Positions 11,313 to 22,201 of a DNA stretch of 64,000 nt are shown in pieces. The notes under the pieces are model-generated. The model was not told the DNA's origin, searched no databases, and saw only the letters and a program-made list of their open reading frames with translations. The stretch covers positions 727,717 to 791,716 of the forward strand of contig MU004236.1 of NCBI GenBank assembly GCA_010405405.1, in the 5' to 3' direction. The translations under genes were made by a program, and so were the position numbers. This DNA comes from Microthyrium microscopicum (Eukaryota; Ascomycota; Dothideomycetes; Microthyriales; Microthyriaceae). Within the stretch, counting starts at the first letter, position 1. The number at the start of each line of letters is the position of its first letter.

Positions 11313-13712
11313 TTATGTTTGATGTGTTGTGGCTGCAATTGCTTGAGCCCCAGCCTTATCATCACTCAAAGAAACTTCGGCCATCCCATCGTCTTTCTTG
11401 GCCGCAAGCTTGTCTGTTGTCGGTGGGATTTCGGCCAAGGCTGCCTTTTTGGCAACAGGTTTGTCATCACCCAGAGAGATTTCAATCATGCCATCTTTGC
11501 TGGGAGTAACCTCTTCCTTCTTTGGAAGCATCACCTCTTGCTTCGTAGGCTCCTCCTCTTTCTTTGTTGCTGGTGGTATAGCCTCAGAGGTCGCGGTGGG
11601 AGTTGCTTCCGTTGTATGAGGCTTTTCTGGTGTACTATCATACTGTGATGTTGATTCTTGAGAGAGCTTAGGGGAAGGATGCGATGTCGGCGTTGAGAAT
11701 GCATTGCTCTTGCTATCAAACCCTAATGTAGGCGATGGCGGAGTTGAGCTGGCAGGAGACTTGTTTCCCCAGCCAGTACGTCGCTTCTCAGCTGCCCATG
11801 AGCCCCATGACGAAAAATATGCGCCCGCGCGCTGGCCAGCGGCTTGCACGGTAGCCTGAGCTTGAGAAAAGTCGGGAGCTTTGGGAACTGAAGCTGGGTT
11901 AGTAGACTGAATGGATGCATCTCTGGTGGGTGGTCACTCACGTTTGATTGCCGATTTGTCGTTGCTCGGCGAACCTGAGCCGTTGGCAGGCGGAATAGCA
12001 GCAACAAGCCGCTGCTCTGCGGCGCGTTTGCGCTGTGCTTCCCGCATGACCTCGATATCGGCCCAAAGACTGTTGAATGCAGTTGATACCTTCTTCTGCC
12101 CTGACGCCAGATGTTTTCCGATAACTTCACGACTTGACTGTAACCTTTCATCGAGGTGAAGCTCAGCAACTTGTTGGGCAAGCCTACGTTGCACGTCTTC
12201 AATAGAAAGACCTCCACTACAGGGATGATTTGGCTCCACTATGTCAAAGATGTGGGAGTCTGTGTATTTATTAAAGATTCGGAAGTTCTCGGTCTGCATC
12301 CAGGCTTTGATCCAATCGGGGCCGAATTCGTTGACAGGCTCTCCTTCGACTTCAATAATTGCTTGCTTGTTATCACTCCTTTTGCTTTCGGTATATAGCT
12401 TGTACTTGACAGCAGATAGCAGAGCAAGTAGATACTCCTCAAATTGGAGTCTGATGAATTCCTCACTCCCAGCATATCCAAGAGTTTTCGGCCGCCCTGG
12501 ATTATCATCGTCCCAAGTGTCATTAACAGTTGCGGTAAGGAAATCTATCCAGCGGCGATCCGGCGTTGTAAGAACCAATTGTTGACGTAATGGTTGGGAG
12601 GATATAATAATTGTATCCTCATCAAGATTGACCAGAATATCGCTATATCTGTCCTTCTGCGCTAGAAGGAGAGAGTTGGTAGATCCGACGACATAAGATT
12701 TCGTCTCGTGATCCGCCAGCATGTCTAGTTGCTGTAAAGGCGTATATGGGCCAAAAAAGCTGCCTTTCCCAAACACTTGTAAGGGCAGCCCAACATACGC
12801 TAACAAGGAAGAACGTTCGCTTGTCCTCAGCGAAGTGGGCATTTCCATACTATCTGTCAAGGCATGAAATTGAGGATCTGCACAATCTTGAAGCTTGCGA
12901 ATCAAGCCAGGTATCAACGATATGAGTGAAAATTGCATCATGCATAATCGTTCGCAGTGAGATCCGAAAAAAAGCATCTGTTCATCGTTAGGAACCAGGC
13001 ACTGCGGTATCACGCGTCTCCTACCTTTGGTTCCAAAAGAAGGGCCTTGAACAACACCAGTGTCTGAAACTTGAATTCGTGTATCATTTCCCGCAATGAC
13101 ATGCCAAAAAACTGGTCTTTCTCTTCCTCCAGATCCTTGAAGCTTTTCGCCAGACTTTCCTGGAAGTCTTGGAGTATGACGATATCGGTGAAATCTTTTT
13201 GCGCAAACCAAGCCTTTGTCACGATAGACAGCTTTTCTCGTAACGCTCCAAAGTGTTGTGGGCTATCAGATATCACCACCACTGCCTTCTGAACTGTGGA
13301 ACGAGTGACATCGGCCGGCCGATTGATAAGGGTAGATGCATCTAGCTGCCGCGAACAGGCGATGCCGAATAGGGAAGTCGCAGAGACTTGATCGGATGAG
13401 GCTTTGCGCAATGTAAAGTATGAGAAATCTTCGATGCTTCTAAGCGCAATGGTAAGCATGTGCTTCTCTCAGATATGGCAATATGTGACGAACGAGTGTG
13501 CACCATCAGAGAGGGCGAGAAAGGGAAGAAGGGACCAGTCATTATCGAGGGCGGGATCGCTTCCCTCGTCGACGCCTATCCAGGTTTCAACTTCTGGACC
13601 TCTAGAGATCAGTTAGTGGCATCACTTGGAATGATATGAGGCGGATTACTTACCTTGCATGGTGAAATGCCACCACGCAGACAATAGGATTGAAGGGGGA
13701 GCTAGAGGCCAT
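11313..13712 (-). CDS. AVL9: Late secretory pathway protein Avl9 (DENN-type domain)
   Basis: Exons 13712-13654, 13601-13494, 13439-13025, 12977-11942 and 11893-11313 give 732 residues. The start MASSSPFNPIVCVVAFHHAR followed by GPEVETWIG and NDWSLLPFLALSDGAHS matches the Avl9 N-terminus, as do SIEDFSYFTL, SATSLFGIACSRQLDA and RPADVTRSTVQKAVVVI. These form a longin/uDENN-like module followed by cDENN-like segments (AYVGLPLQVFGKGSFFGPYT, SYVVGSTNSLLL). Avl9 acts late in the secretory pathway in vesicle exit from the Golgi and probably engages Rab GTPases. The last exon is a Ser/Thr/Glu/Lys-rich tail of low complexity, which is poorly conserved in the family. The gene is divergent from THG1 across 363 bp. 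Confidence 0.9.
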
Positions 13713-14075
13713 TATAAAATAGAAGAGCCACTATGGGCACTATAAGATCAGATTCTACGACATGCTGTGAGGCAGCGGAAGGAACATTTTCTGCAGTCCG
13801 AGGATGTAGAAAGTTCAAAGTTGAAGGAGTTCGGTTCTCAGGGGTCAGAGTGGTGGGGCGATCCTACCAACCTTGGTTCACGCCTTCTGAGTCTACTAGA
13901 GTAGCTTCTGAAGGCTTAATTATGATTTTTGCTGCAAAGCCCAGAGTCATTCTTAAAGAACAAAATCTCAATTGACACTGACAGTGTTTGAATACAGAGG
14001 GTCGAAAGTCTCTTCCGCTCTCAGTTCTGAATATTCCTGTCGTTTACCCCCTCCTGCACGGCACCACTGATCACC
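13713..14075. other. Divergent promoter region between AVL9 and THG1
   Basis: A 363-bp region separates two divergent start codons. No motif of high confidence is seen. Confidence 0.5.
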
Positions 14076-15225
14076 ATGGCCAACTCAATGTATTTTCATG
14101 ACAGTCATATCTACTTTTTACCTTACTCATACGATATGCAGGTATGAATATGTTCGGCTTTTTGAGCAACCAGATGTTCTTCTTCCGAATACCTGGATTG
14201 TAGTCAGAATTGACGGACGTGGATTCCACAAGTATTTACGCCGAATTCTTTCCATACACACTAACTAATGAAGCAATTAGATTCTCTGCAAAGCACGAAT
14301 TTGAAAAGCCCAATGATAGAAGAGCTCTGGATCTGATGAATGCTGCCGCGGTTTCAACAATGACAGAAATCTATGATATCGTTCTAGCATACGGCATCAG
14401 TGACGAATATAGCTTCGTTCTACATAAAAACTGCACTCTTTTCGAGAGAAGATCTTGGTAGCTAACCTAGTGTCTAACAGTGCAAATAAGCTGACTATAT
14501 GGTAGTAAACTTGTCACAACAATTGTGTCCACCTTTACAGCCTATTATATCCAGCTATGGTCAACTTTCTTCCCGACCAAAACCTTAAGCGCGCCGTTAC
14601 CAACTTTTGACGGGCGAGCCGTATGTTATCCAAGCGACCAGAACTTGAGAGATTACATGTCCTGGAGACAAGTGGATTGTATGTATTGCCATCAAATCAC
14701 TTCCTAGAGTGCTCACCGGAGATAGGTCATATTAACAACCTCTATAATACTACTTTTTGGGCATTAGTTCAGAAGGGTGGGATGTCTGCGGGCGATGCTA
14801 CTCAAGCACTTTCGGTAGGTCATTACAGAATACTCCCAAATCAAGACTCACATCACAGGGCACCCTATCATCAGACAAGAATGAAATTCTCTGGTCTAAA
14901 TACGGCATCAATTATAACAATGAATCTGAGATGTTCAAAAAAGGAAGTATCCTATATCGTGATGTTAGTATTATAGGTCGATTGTATCATGATCATTGCT
15001 GAATAGTAGTAGTTTGAGCTTGCTTCCGAATCACAAGATCCGCCAACAACAGAGGACGCCGGTGTCGAAAAGCCGGTTTCTAAGACAGCAGCAACTAGAG
15101 ACCGAAAAGCCAAAACCAAAGCAGGAGTGACTATCCAGTATGTTGATATGATTCAAAGCCTCTTTTGGGATTTGAGACCATGGATTTTATCAGGTAAAGC
15201 GGGGAAACCGAGAGAAACGATATAA
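14076..15225 (+). CDS. THG1: tRNA-His guanylyltransferase
   Basis: Seven short exons (14076-14089, 14142-14231, 14281-14457, 14506-14678, 14726-14814, 14859-14963, 15013-15225) give 286 residues. The enzyme adds the extra G at position -1 of tRNA-His, which histidyl-tRNA synthetase needs. Diagnostic blocks are [40 protein letters not shown] (split by an intron after the His), [10 protein letters not shown] and [19 protein letters not shown], then [17 protein letters not shown] and [20 protein letters not shown]. The Asp of RIDGRGF and the Asp-Glu of SDEYSF are the metal-binding residues. The start is fixed by a 14-nt first exon encoding MANS, as in the family. The C-terminus is shortish and ends in the third reading segment at TAA 15223-15225. 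Confidence 0.93.
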
Positions 15226-15963
15226 GACGCATTCATGCCAGACCCGATGAAGGTCACTCCATCAGGGAACCAGGTAGCAATGAGCATTTACTCAGCCTGT
15301 GCAGATGTCAAAAGGCGCTCTTCTCCATTATGACCAGCAGTGGCACGACAAACAGATGACTCCTTCATTAAAGGTGAGGCGGCATCTGAAGTTGCACCAC
15401 GGGTACTGTGGCGCCGTGCGACCTGGAGTGGATCTTCGTGGACTTTCGGTCTATAATACGACGTTTGATGCATAGAATGATGAAGCTGCGAAGAGCTGGT
15501 GAAATAAAAAAAGGAATGCCTCTTGAAGTGGCAGAGAAAGTGATCAGATCTACTAGCCAATCAGGATTCACGATGCAATCATCGCGTGGCTCCGGCCAAC
15601 TACACCTGATCGACACCCGTGGACGCTATCTTATCCTATCTCTATTCCAACTTCAGCTCTCCACACACAATCCGGCGATGACCTCTACATAGCACAGTCG
15701 TACTTGCGACTGGTAATTCAGTAGCCAGAAAGAACCGCAACCCACGACTCACGAGCCGCAAAGCGCGATCCGGACCTAGCCCTGCCACTTCACCCACGTT
15801 AAGCATCAACTCCAGCCTAGCTTAGGCCATATCAAAATGGGTCGCAATAGAGCGCAGTCGAACGCGTCATCTTCGTCGCCAACCAGAGACCAAGTATGTC
15901 GCACACATACGTAGATGATTGATAGACAACTGAACACTAAATATAAATCAGGAGTTAGGTACA
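15226..15963. other. Intergenic plus probable 5' UTR intron of the Rab gene
   Basis: No protein-coding feature can be supported. A GT..AG pair at 15894-15951 could be a leader intron of the Rab4-like gene. The ATG at 15838 does not join the Rab frame through it, because the join runs into a stop. Confidence 0.4.
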
Positions 15964-17050
15964 ATGTACGATTATTTGGCGAAAATTATATTGCTCGGCC
16001 CGAGTGGTAGCGGAAAGTAGGCTTGGCTTATATGCTCCTGGCGTAGAGCACTGCTGAGATTTTGCTCGCAGATCATGTATATTGCATCGCTTTGTCAAGG
16101 ACGAGTGTATGGTTCACCAAACCCCTTTTCCCCATATATTGGTCTAATTATTGACAGGGCGCATATTATCTTCCCAAACCATAGGCGTAGAATTCGCCTC
16201 CAAAGTCGTCAAGGTTGGGTCAGGCGCCAGAAGGAAGCGCATAAAGCTTCAAGTATGATGATCTCATTATCTAGCCGCGTGGTCACTGCTAAAACGACTA
16301 TAGCTTTGGGATACAGCAGGAACGGAGCGATTTCGAGCAGTGTCACGATCGTACTATCGGGGTGCAGCTGGCGCGATCCTAATTTACGACATCACGAACC
16401 ACGCCTCATTTCGAGCCTTGCCTACATTTCTCAACGACGCCAAAGCCTTGGCTTCACCCAATTTAACGGTCATACTTGCTGGCAATAAGGCTGATCTCTC
16501 CCAAGAGCATCAGGAAGAGGGCAGTCTACTGGACTTGGATCCCGATACTCCCATACCTTCATCATCATATAGCAGTCGAGCTTCATCCTTCCCGAATCCT
16601 TCCCAGTCATCCGTGTCTTCCTCTGTCAAAGACTCTCCAGGCTTTGGATCAACAAATACAGTCAGCAAGGCTCCAGAAGGGAGAGAAGTCCTCCCAGAGG
16701 AGGCATCAGGCTGGGCATCCACTCAACAAATCCCTGTATCAGTTGACGTCTCGGCATATTCCGGTGCCAATATCACAGAGATCTTCGAGCGCCTAGCCGC
16801 TATGATATTAACCAAAATTGAACTGGGTGAAATCAATCCAGATGACCCGCAAAGTGGAATTCAATATGGCGACAGCGGTTGGGGATTCTCGGATAATGCC
16901 AGCACCAAAAGTGGAATGACCGTCGATGATGGTCATTCAACGATGCGGCGAAGGCGTGGCAGACGGACAGGAGGCGGCTGGGGTGGAGGGCTTCGCGAAT
17001 GGGAAGAAGTATTTCGGTTGGATGGGCGGCGCAGGAATCGATGTTGTTGA
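15964..17050 (+). CDS. Rab4-like small GTPase with Ser-rich insertion
   Basis: Exons 15964-16016, 16072-16106, 16158-16252 and 16304-17050 give 309 residues. The start is MYDYLAKIILLGPSGSGKS, where the P-loop GPSGSGKS is complete. Switch I is SSQTIGVEFAS. Switch II is LWDTAGTERFRAVSRSYYRG, with Thr at the place of the usual Rab Gln (DTAGQE). The base motif is NKAD, and the SA-like motif is DVSAYSG. A roughly 55-residue Ser/Pro-rich insertion separates these last two, and the tail is Arg/Gly-rich, ending in a CC prenylation signal. A membrane-anchored role in endosomal or recycling traffic is inferred from Rab4 similarity. The protein is about 100 residues longer than standard Rabs because of the insert and tail. 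Confidence 0.87.
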
Positions 17051-18392
17051 TCTAGCCTTGGACTCCATCTATATTCACCCCAGCTTCGAAGCGGTCTAGC
17101 TCCACTATGGGCAATTCTTAGCCGGCCAAGATAGGCGACAGAAATAGATGAAAGTCGCTAAGAGGGGGAGATTTGTCAATGGTGAAGACCCGTGTGATGG
17201 GAACGGTGTTTTGGTTGGTATACCCCATGGCTTTTAATTTCCTAATGCGATAATGCCCCTTGACCGCAGTGTATGTCTGAGTGAAACAGTCAGCTGTAAG
17301 TGAATTTGCTTGAAGAGGCTCACGGAACACAAACAGGCACATCAATATCATAGAAACTGCCCATGGACTAGCCCGAGGAATCTGGCCTCGGGATAAGTCT
17401 CCAGTAGAGAAACCCTTGCCCAACCGAACAAGATCCACTTCCTATATTTCCCCAGAGGCGCATGCTCAAGATGTCCGGGGAACACTTGCGGGAGCAATGT
17501 CCTGCTATTGGCCCCTGACCTCTGTTTGTCTATCATATAATTTACGATGATCAATCTAACATTACTAGAATAGGAGAACCGTTCAGAGACATCGAAAACC
17601 ACAACGCTTAATACTAGCAAGGATAATTTGCCATCGATTCGAAAATCAGCCAGTAGTCATATTCAAATTCCGGCCCTACCACCCAAATTTTGAAATATCA
17701 TTTTTCTGATTGGCGAAATATTTGATTCAGACAGACGCTTCCATCTATAGGGCAGCCTTGCAGTTCTTCTACCTCTTGACAAAAACCATTCAATTAGCAC
17801 TGCGGATTATGCTACAATTTGACCTTTGTATCAGTGATACACGTCTATTCGAACTCGAAAGTGAAAGTTTCTACCTGGATCATTTCCAAATCGTACAGTC
17901 ACAAACTCAGCATCGTATTACTCCTCTTCTACATTTACCACTACATTGTCTATTTAGATGATTGAAGACCCATCGACCATCCTTCTCCTTTATCAAAGGA
18001 TGAAGGAAGTTACACAAATGCGGCGAAGTTCACACCCATCATGTCCACCGTACCAACTTGGGCGGCGAGCAGGACAGTACAAATCCAAGGGAATTGATTA
18101 TAGCGTCACGATGTCTGCTGTTAGCGAGATCTTAATAGGCTACTATCCCTGGATCTTTACCTTCCCGCGGTCCGTGCAATCCCTTAATCTTGTTTATATT
18201 TCAATATACCAGCCTTGGTTTAATCCTATACTTTGGTCACACTACCCGGAGAGCTGTTCTAGGTACTCTACCCTTTTAGATACATTTCAGATCTTAGATC
18301 TGCATATTTCCTTGCTGGTGTTGAAGATATATATCTCTTCCTAAGAATCGACGTGCGGATGTTGTTGTTTTAATTTTCTATCCTTCGCAAAA
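17051..18392. other. Intergenic, 1.3 kb, no gene supported
   Basis: Overlapping minus-strand ORFs at 17118-17438 and 17348-17620 begin at non-ATG codons or lack motifs. A long pyrimidine-rich stretch precedes the MFS start codon. No RNA gene was found. Confidence 0.5.
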
Positions 18393-20357
18393 ATGGCCCA
18401 CGGCCCTGACGATAAGACGGGAGGCGTCAGCTATGATAACTATCATACGGACAGCAATAATGATATCGACGGTCCTGAGTTCACTCCGGCGGAAGAGAAG
18501 AAGATATGGCGCAGAGTGGATTTGAGACTGGTGGTACTTATCGGATTCATGTATTGTGTGTCGTTGATGGATCGCGCAAACTTGAGTAATGCCAGTATGT
18601 TTGAGTCGAACATTTGTGTGAAGACTGAAGCTAAGCAAGCTCTTTTCTAGAGGTCGCTGGAATGGAGTCGGACCCCAGAGACCCCAAGTTCAAGCACGAG
18701 CAAGGACTTAACTTGATAGGCTTCCGATATGTAAGTTATTCGAATCAATGACAGTTAACCTTGAGTTCTTGAGTGCTAATCCGAGGCCATAGAACATCAT
18801 GTCTCTCGTTTTCTTTCCACCATACATTATTTTTCAAATCCCTTCCACTGTTATCGTACGAGCACTGGGCCCACGACTTCATCTGGGAACGATCACATTG
18901 CTATGGGGGAGCGTTATGGTCGCCATGGCTTTCGTTAACGATTGGCAAGTTATGGCAGGAATGAGAGTGCTACTCGGAATCTTAGAGGCAGGGTTCTTCC
19001 CAAGCTGCGTGTACTTGTTGAGTACTTGGTATACGAGATGTATGGAGCGGTCTAAGCAAAAAGCCTCAGTGCTGACGAGTTACAGATGAGATGGGTAAAC
19101 GGTATTCGCTATTCTACATCCTGGGATGCGTTGCCTCCGCATTTGCAGGTTTACTAGCTTATGGGGTAAGTAGAGGCTTGATATTGAGTGAGTTGACATT
19201 CAGGACTAACACTTCACAGATCATGAGTCTGCAAGGAAAGGCAAATATGGCCGCCTGGAGATGGATCTTTGTAGGTTATATGGAATGATAAGAGCCAGTT
19301 AAGCCAGCTTACTAACAGCTTGCGCAGCTTATAGAAGGACTAGTATGACCTTGCCTCCAGTTTGATCTTCCAAGAAGAATCTAACTTTCGCTAGCTCACC
19401 ATTTTTATGGCTCTCCTGGGCTATGCTCTGATTGTTGGCTTTCCCGATCAGTGGAAACCAAGGTATTTTTTGTCACTGCACGACTCTACAGGCTTTTCTG
19501 ACCATTTCAACAGCTGGCACTTCCTCAGTGAACGGGAAGTCAAATATGTCCTCAGCAAGGTGAATGAAGACCGTGGAGATGCAGTGGTCGAGCCCTTTTC
19601 CATGGGAGTATATTTGCGCTCCGCTCTTGACTGGAAAATATGGTGCTATGCGATGATCTTTTTCAACAACACGACAGTCACCTACGGTTTGGCTTACTTC
19701 TTACCCGATATTCTTCGTAAATCGTTGCATTATGACCAGAAAATGAGCCAGATCATGGGCGCTCCGCCGTATATCGCTGCTGGAGTCGTTATGTACCTCA
19801 CAGGCTGGATTGGAGACAAGTATCAGATTCGTGGGCCGATCATCATCTTCAACATGATTCTTTCCCTCATTGGGATTCCCCTACTTGGCTGGACCACAAA
19901 TGGCTCAGTCAGATATTTTGGGATCTTCCTTCTCGCTGCCGGTGTCAACGCAAACATTCCAGTTACTATGACATACCAGGTAAGATAAAATTCTGCAACG
20001 TAGGAGAACTTTGCACTGACGTATCTTTTCTCAGGCAAACAATATTCGCGGTCAGTGGAAACGCGCCTTTTGCAGTGCGACCCTCGTCGGATTCGGAGGC
20101 ATCGGTGGAATTGCAGGCTCTCTTGTCTTCCGGGCACAGGACGCTCCGGCATACAAGCCGGGCCTTTTCGCGTGCATGGCATGCTGTATTCTCAACATAG
20201 TAATAGTGACCATTCTCACTCTCAATTTTACGAAGCGCAATCGTGACGCGCGGGCAGGCAAAAAGTTCATTGAAGGAGCAGATGTAAGTCAAACTCAATC
20301 TTTGCCAGTGCTGAACTAATCTTGTCATTTTAGGATGGATTCTTATACACGATATGA
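18393..20357 (+). CDS. MFS permease, anion:cation symporter (Dal5/allantoate permease-like)
   Basis: Ten exons (18393-18594, 18651-18730, 18793-19039, 19086-19165, 19220-19270, 19328-19342, 19395-19462, 19514-19979, 20035-20283, 20334-20357) give 493 residues and about 12 membrane helices. Family signatures include the first helix LRLVVLIGFMYCVSLMDRAN with LSNAKVAGM, the helix-4 region GMRVLLGILEAGFFPSCVYL, STWYTRYEMGKRYSLFYI, and the late QANNIRGQW. These are typical of the fungal ACS family, which takes up small organic anions such as allantoate, nicotinate or related acids. The substrate cannot be read from the sequence. The very short exons (15 and 24 nt) are supported by frame continuity across every junction. 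The protein should sit in the plasma membrane. Confidence 0.88.
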
Positions 20358-20940
20358 TCCTAATTTTTACGACGATGAAAGCAGACAGTGGGAATGTTTG
20401 ACTATCCGCGAGGATAAATTGTATCGATGGAACATTGATAAAGACAGCGTTAAGCCTTCAAACATAGAGCACAACCGAATCACACTTTTTAAAGTAAGGA
20501 CAAATTCTGAACATTATCTCAGTCATGCCTTGTCAAACTCATTCATACAATTTTCTCCCCAACATTTTAATGTAACGACATGTTATGTGAATATATGATT
20601 GTGCTCGCTGTATATATTTTATCAGCGTTGCTTCGCATTCTGGATTAGGTACTTAGTTTATGGAAACCACAGAGCGTCGCTATTTCTTACCATTTACAAG
20701 TAATACAATTGCATATAATTGCTATGAGCTTGATGCTCCAACATGTGACATCTTAATGGAAAGTGCAACAAACCTAAGATACTACTAGTAGTAAGTAGCA
20801 CAACAAAAAGAGGCACCTCTTCCATCTCAACAGCAACAAAAAGGCATGCCACAAACACTTTTAAAAAAGAGAGAAATAATAGTATAGATTGCTCTCGGTT
20901 ATATCATTGACAAAAAAAATTGCAATGCAAGAAAGTTCTA
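20358..20940. other. Intergenic with AT-rich 3' flank
   Basis: This is the 3' flank of the MFS gene. Apart from the oligo-T tract read by the neighbouring tRNA gene, I see no further feature. Confidence 0.5.
20912..20919 (-). terminator. Oligo-T RNA polymerase III terminator
   Basis: Eight consecutive A residues on the plus strand read as T8 on the minus strand, about 21 bp beyond the 3' end of the tRNA-Asn gene. T4 or longer ends Pol III transcription. Confidence 0.75.
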
Positions 20941-21029
20941 CTCCTCCACGTGGGCTTGAACCACGAACCTCCAGATTATACATATGAATAGTAACAGTCT
21001 GACGCGCTAGCCAATTGTGCCATAGAGGA
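20941..21029 (-). tRNA. tRNA-Asn (anticodon GUU) with a 15-nt intron
   Basis: The minus strand folds as a cloverleaf. The acceptor arm 5' TCCTCTA pairs with TGGAGGA (one U-G pair), with a G discriminator. The anticodon stem TCAGA/TCTGG carries the loop CTGTTAA, giving anticodon GTT. The T arm is CGTGG-TTCAAGC-CCACG, a complete B box. The loop is interrupted after position 37 by a 15-nt intron (CTATTCATATGTATA), the standard place for nuclear tRNA introns. The D stem has one A-C mismatch (GCAC against GCGC), which is unusual but leaves the A box recognisable. A T8 terminator follows. The mature tRNA would be about 74 nt. Confidence 0.9.
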
Positions 21030-22201
21030 TTTAGAATTATGCTCCATTTCACAAAATTTGAATATGTTTAGCTAATTCAATGCCACAAAGCTGACACGGT
21101 CTTCGTGTTCATTGATCAAATTCATTGCTAATTTGACGACCTTCAAAGACGTAATATTTCGTACCTTGTCATTCCATAATTACCCTGCTACAGTTTGTTG
21201 AAATTTAGCTTCCAATGCGTGCCACACAACTCCGTGCAAGCCTCTACTCGAGTTCAAACACGTAACCTCCGACTTGCTTAACTTTCCACCACCCATTTTG
21301 AACCGTCAGCGTAGTTTTGACGTAGCCAGTAACTTCAATAGTAAGGCTGATCTAGGCCACATCCTCCAATAGGCCGTTCTACAGCCTTTTGACACGATTG
21401 ACGCGCTTGGCGTTGCTCAGTATAGCGCCCCCTCCCTTCAGTACGCGCCGTGGACTGTCATGACTGGCTCAATCGACCCCAGCACCAAAGCCCAGTTTTG
21501 CAACGCCGAAAAGGAGCGAGTGCCATCGAACTGAAGCCTACTGGCATTACTATTCTCATTCAGCCAAGAGAGTGAGGTTTCGAAGACCCCTCTCGTGGCT
21601 CTTCACCCGCCAGGAGCCCAGCTCAGGGGCTTGTTGGCCTTCCATTGCATATCTTTTCTACAGATTACCTGTTCCAGTATCCCATCGAGCGTCCGGATAT
21701 TATTGATCTGATCTACGGATTTTCTACAAGGTTCAGTACGAAGGCTCAAGGCTTTTGTGATGGCTGAGTTGCAAAGTGGCAGCGCATGTTTCTAGCGCTT
21801 GACCACAGGGAGCTATCAAAAGCTCGTCTTCTTGCACTCACAGTTTCAGAATCCCAACATGTCCACGCCCGTCCTAGGAAGCCGTACTTGGCAAGGCTTG
21901 TATGTTTCTTGAATTTTCCACTGTCATTAACCGCAGAGTAAAAAGCCTCTTGCTATATGTTAGGCCTCATCGTCGTGGAAACATTTGGTCATGTCGGGGT
22001 AGTTGTCATCCTACATTGGTACAACTGTATTCATTCTTTTCCTCTTCTACTAGGCGTGATATTCATTCATTCTTGCTGGCCAAGCTATATTCAGTCTTTT
22101 AAACCTCAAATATCGAAGCTTGTTCGGTTTCATTTCAACGGGCCGGCAGATCAAGTGCATAAACCTCCTAAACCATATTGAACAAAACATATACAAACAT
22201 C
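21030..22201. other. Intergenic, 1.2 kb, no gene supported
   Basis: All frames are broken by stops. No tRNA, repeat or recognisable protein fragment was identified. The last 150 bp form the promoter of the Kex2-repeat precursor gene. Confidence 0.5.

Noticed and set aside
15838-15893. ATG at 15838 as the start of the Rab gene
   Set aside because: Its frame joined through the intron 15894-15951 meets a stop codon immediately; the ATG at 15964 gives the family N-terminus.
17118-17620. Two overlapping minus-strand ORFs in the Rab-MFS intergenic region
   Set aside because: The 17118 frame starts at GTG, no splice joins them cleanly, and no domain is recognisable.
21236-21330. Second tRNA or tRNA pseudogene near the tRNA-Asn
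   Set aside because: A B-box-like GAGTTCAAACACG string occurs, but no T-stem or acceptor pairing can be formed.
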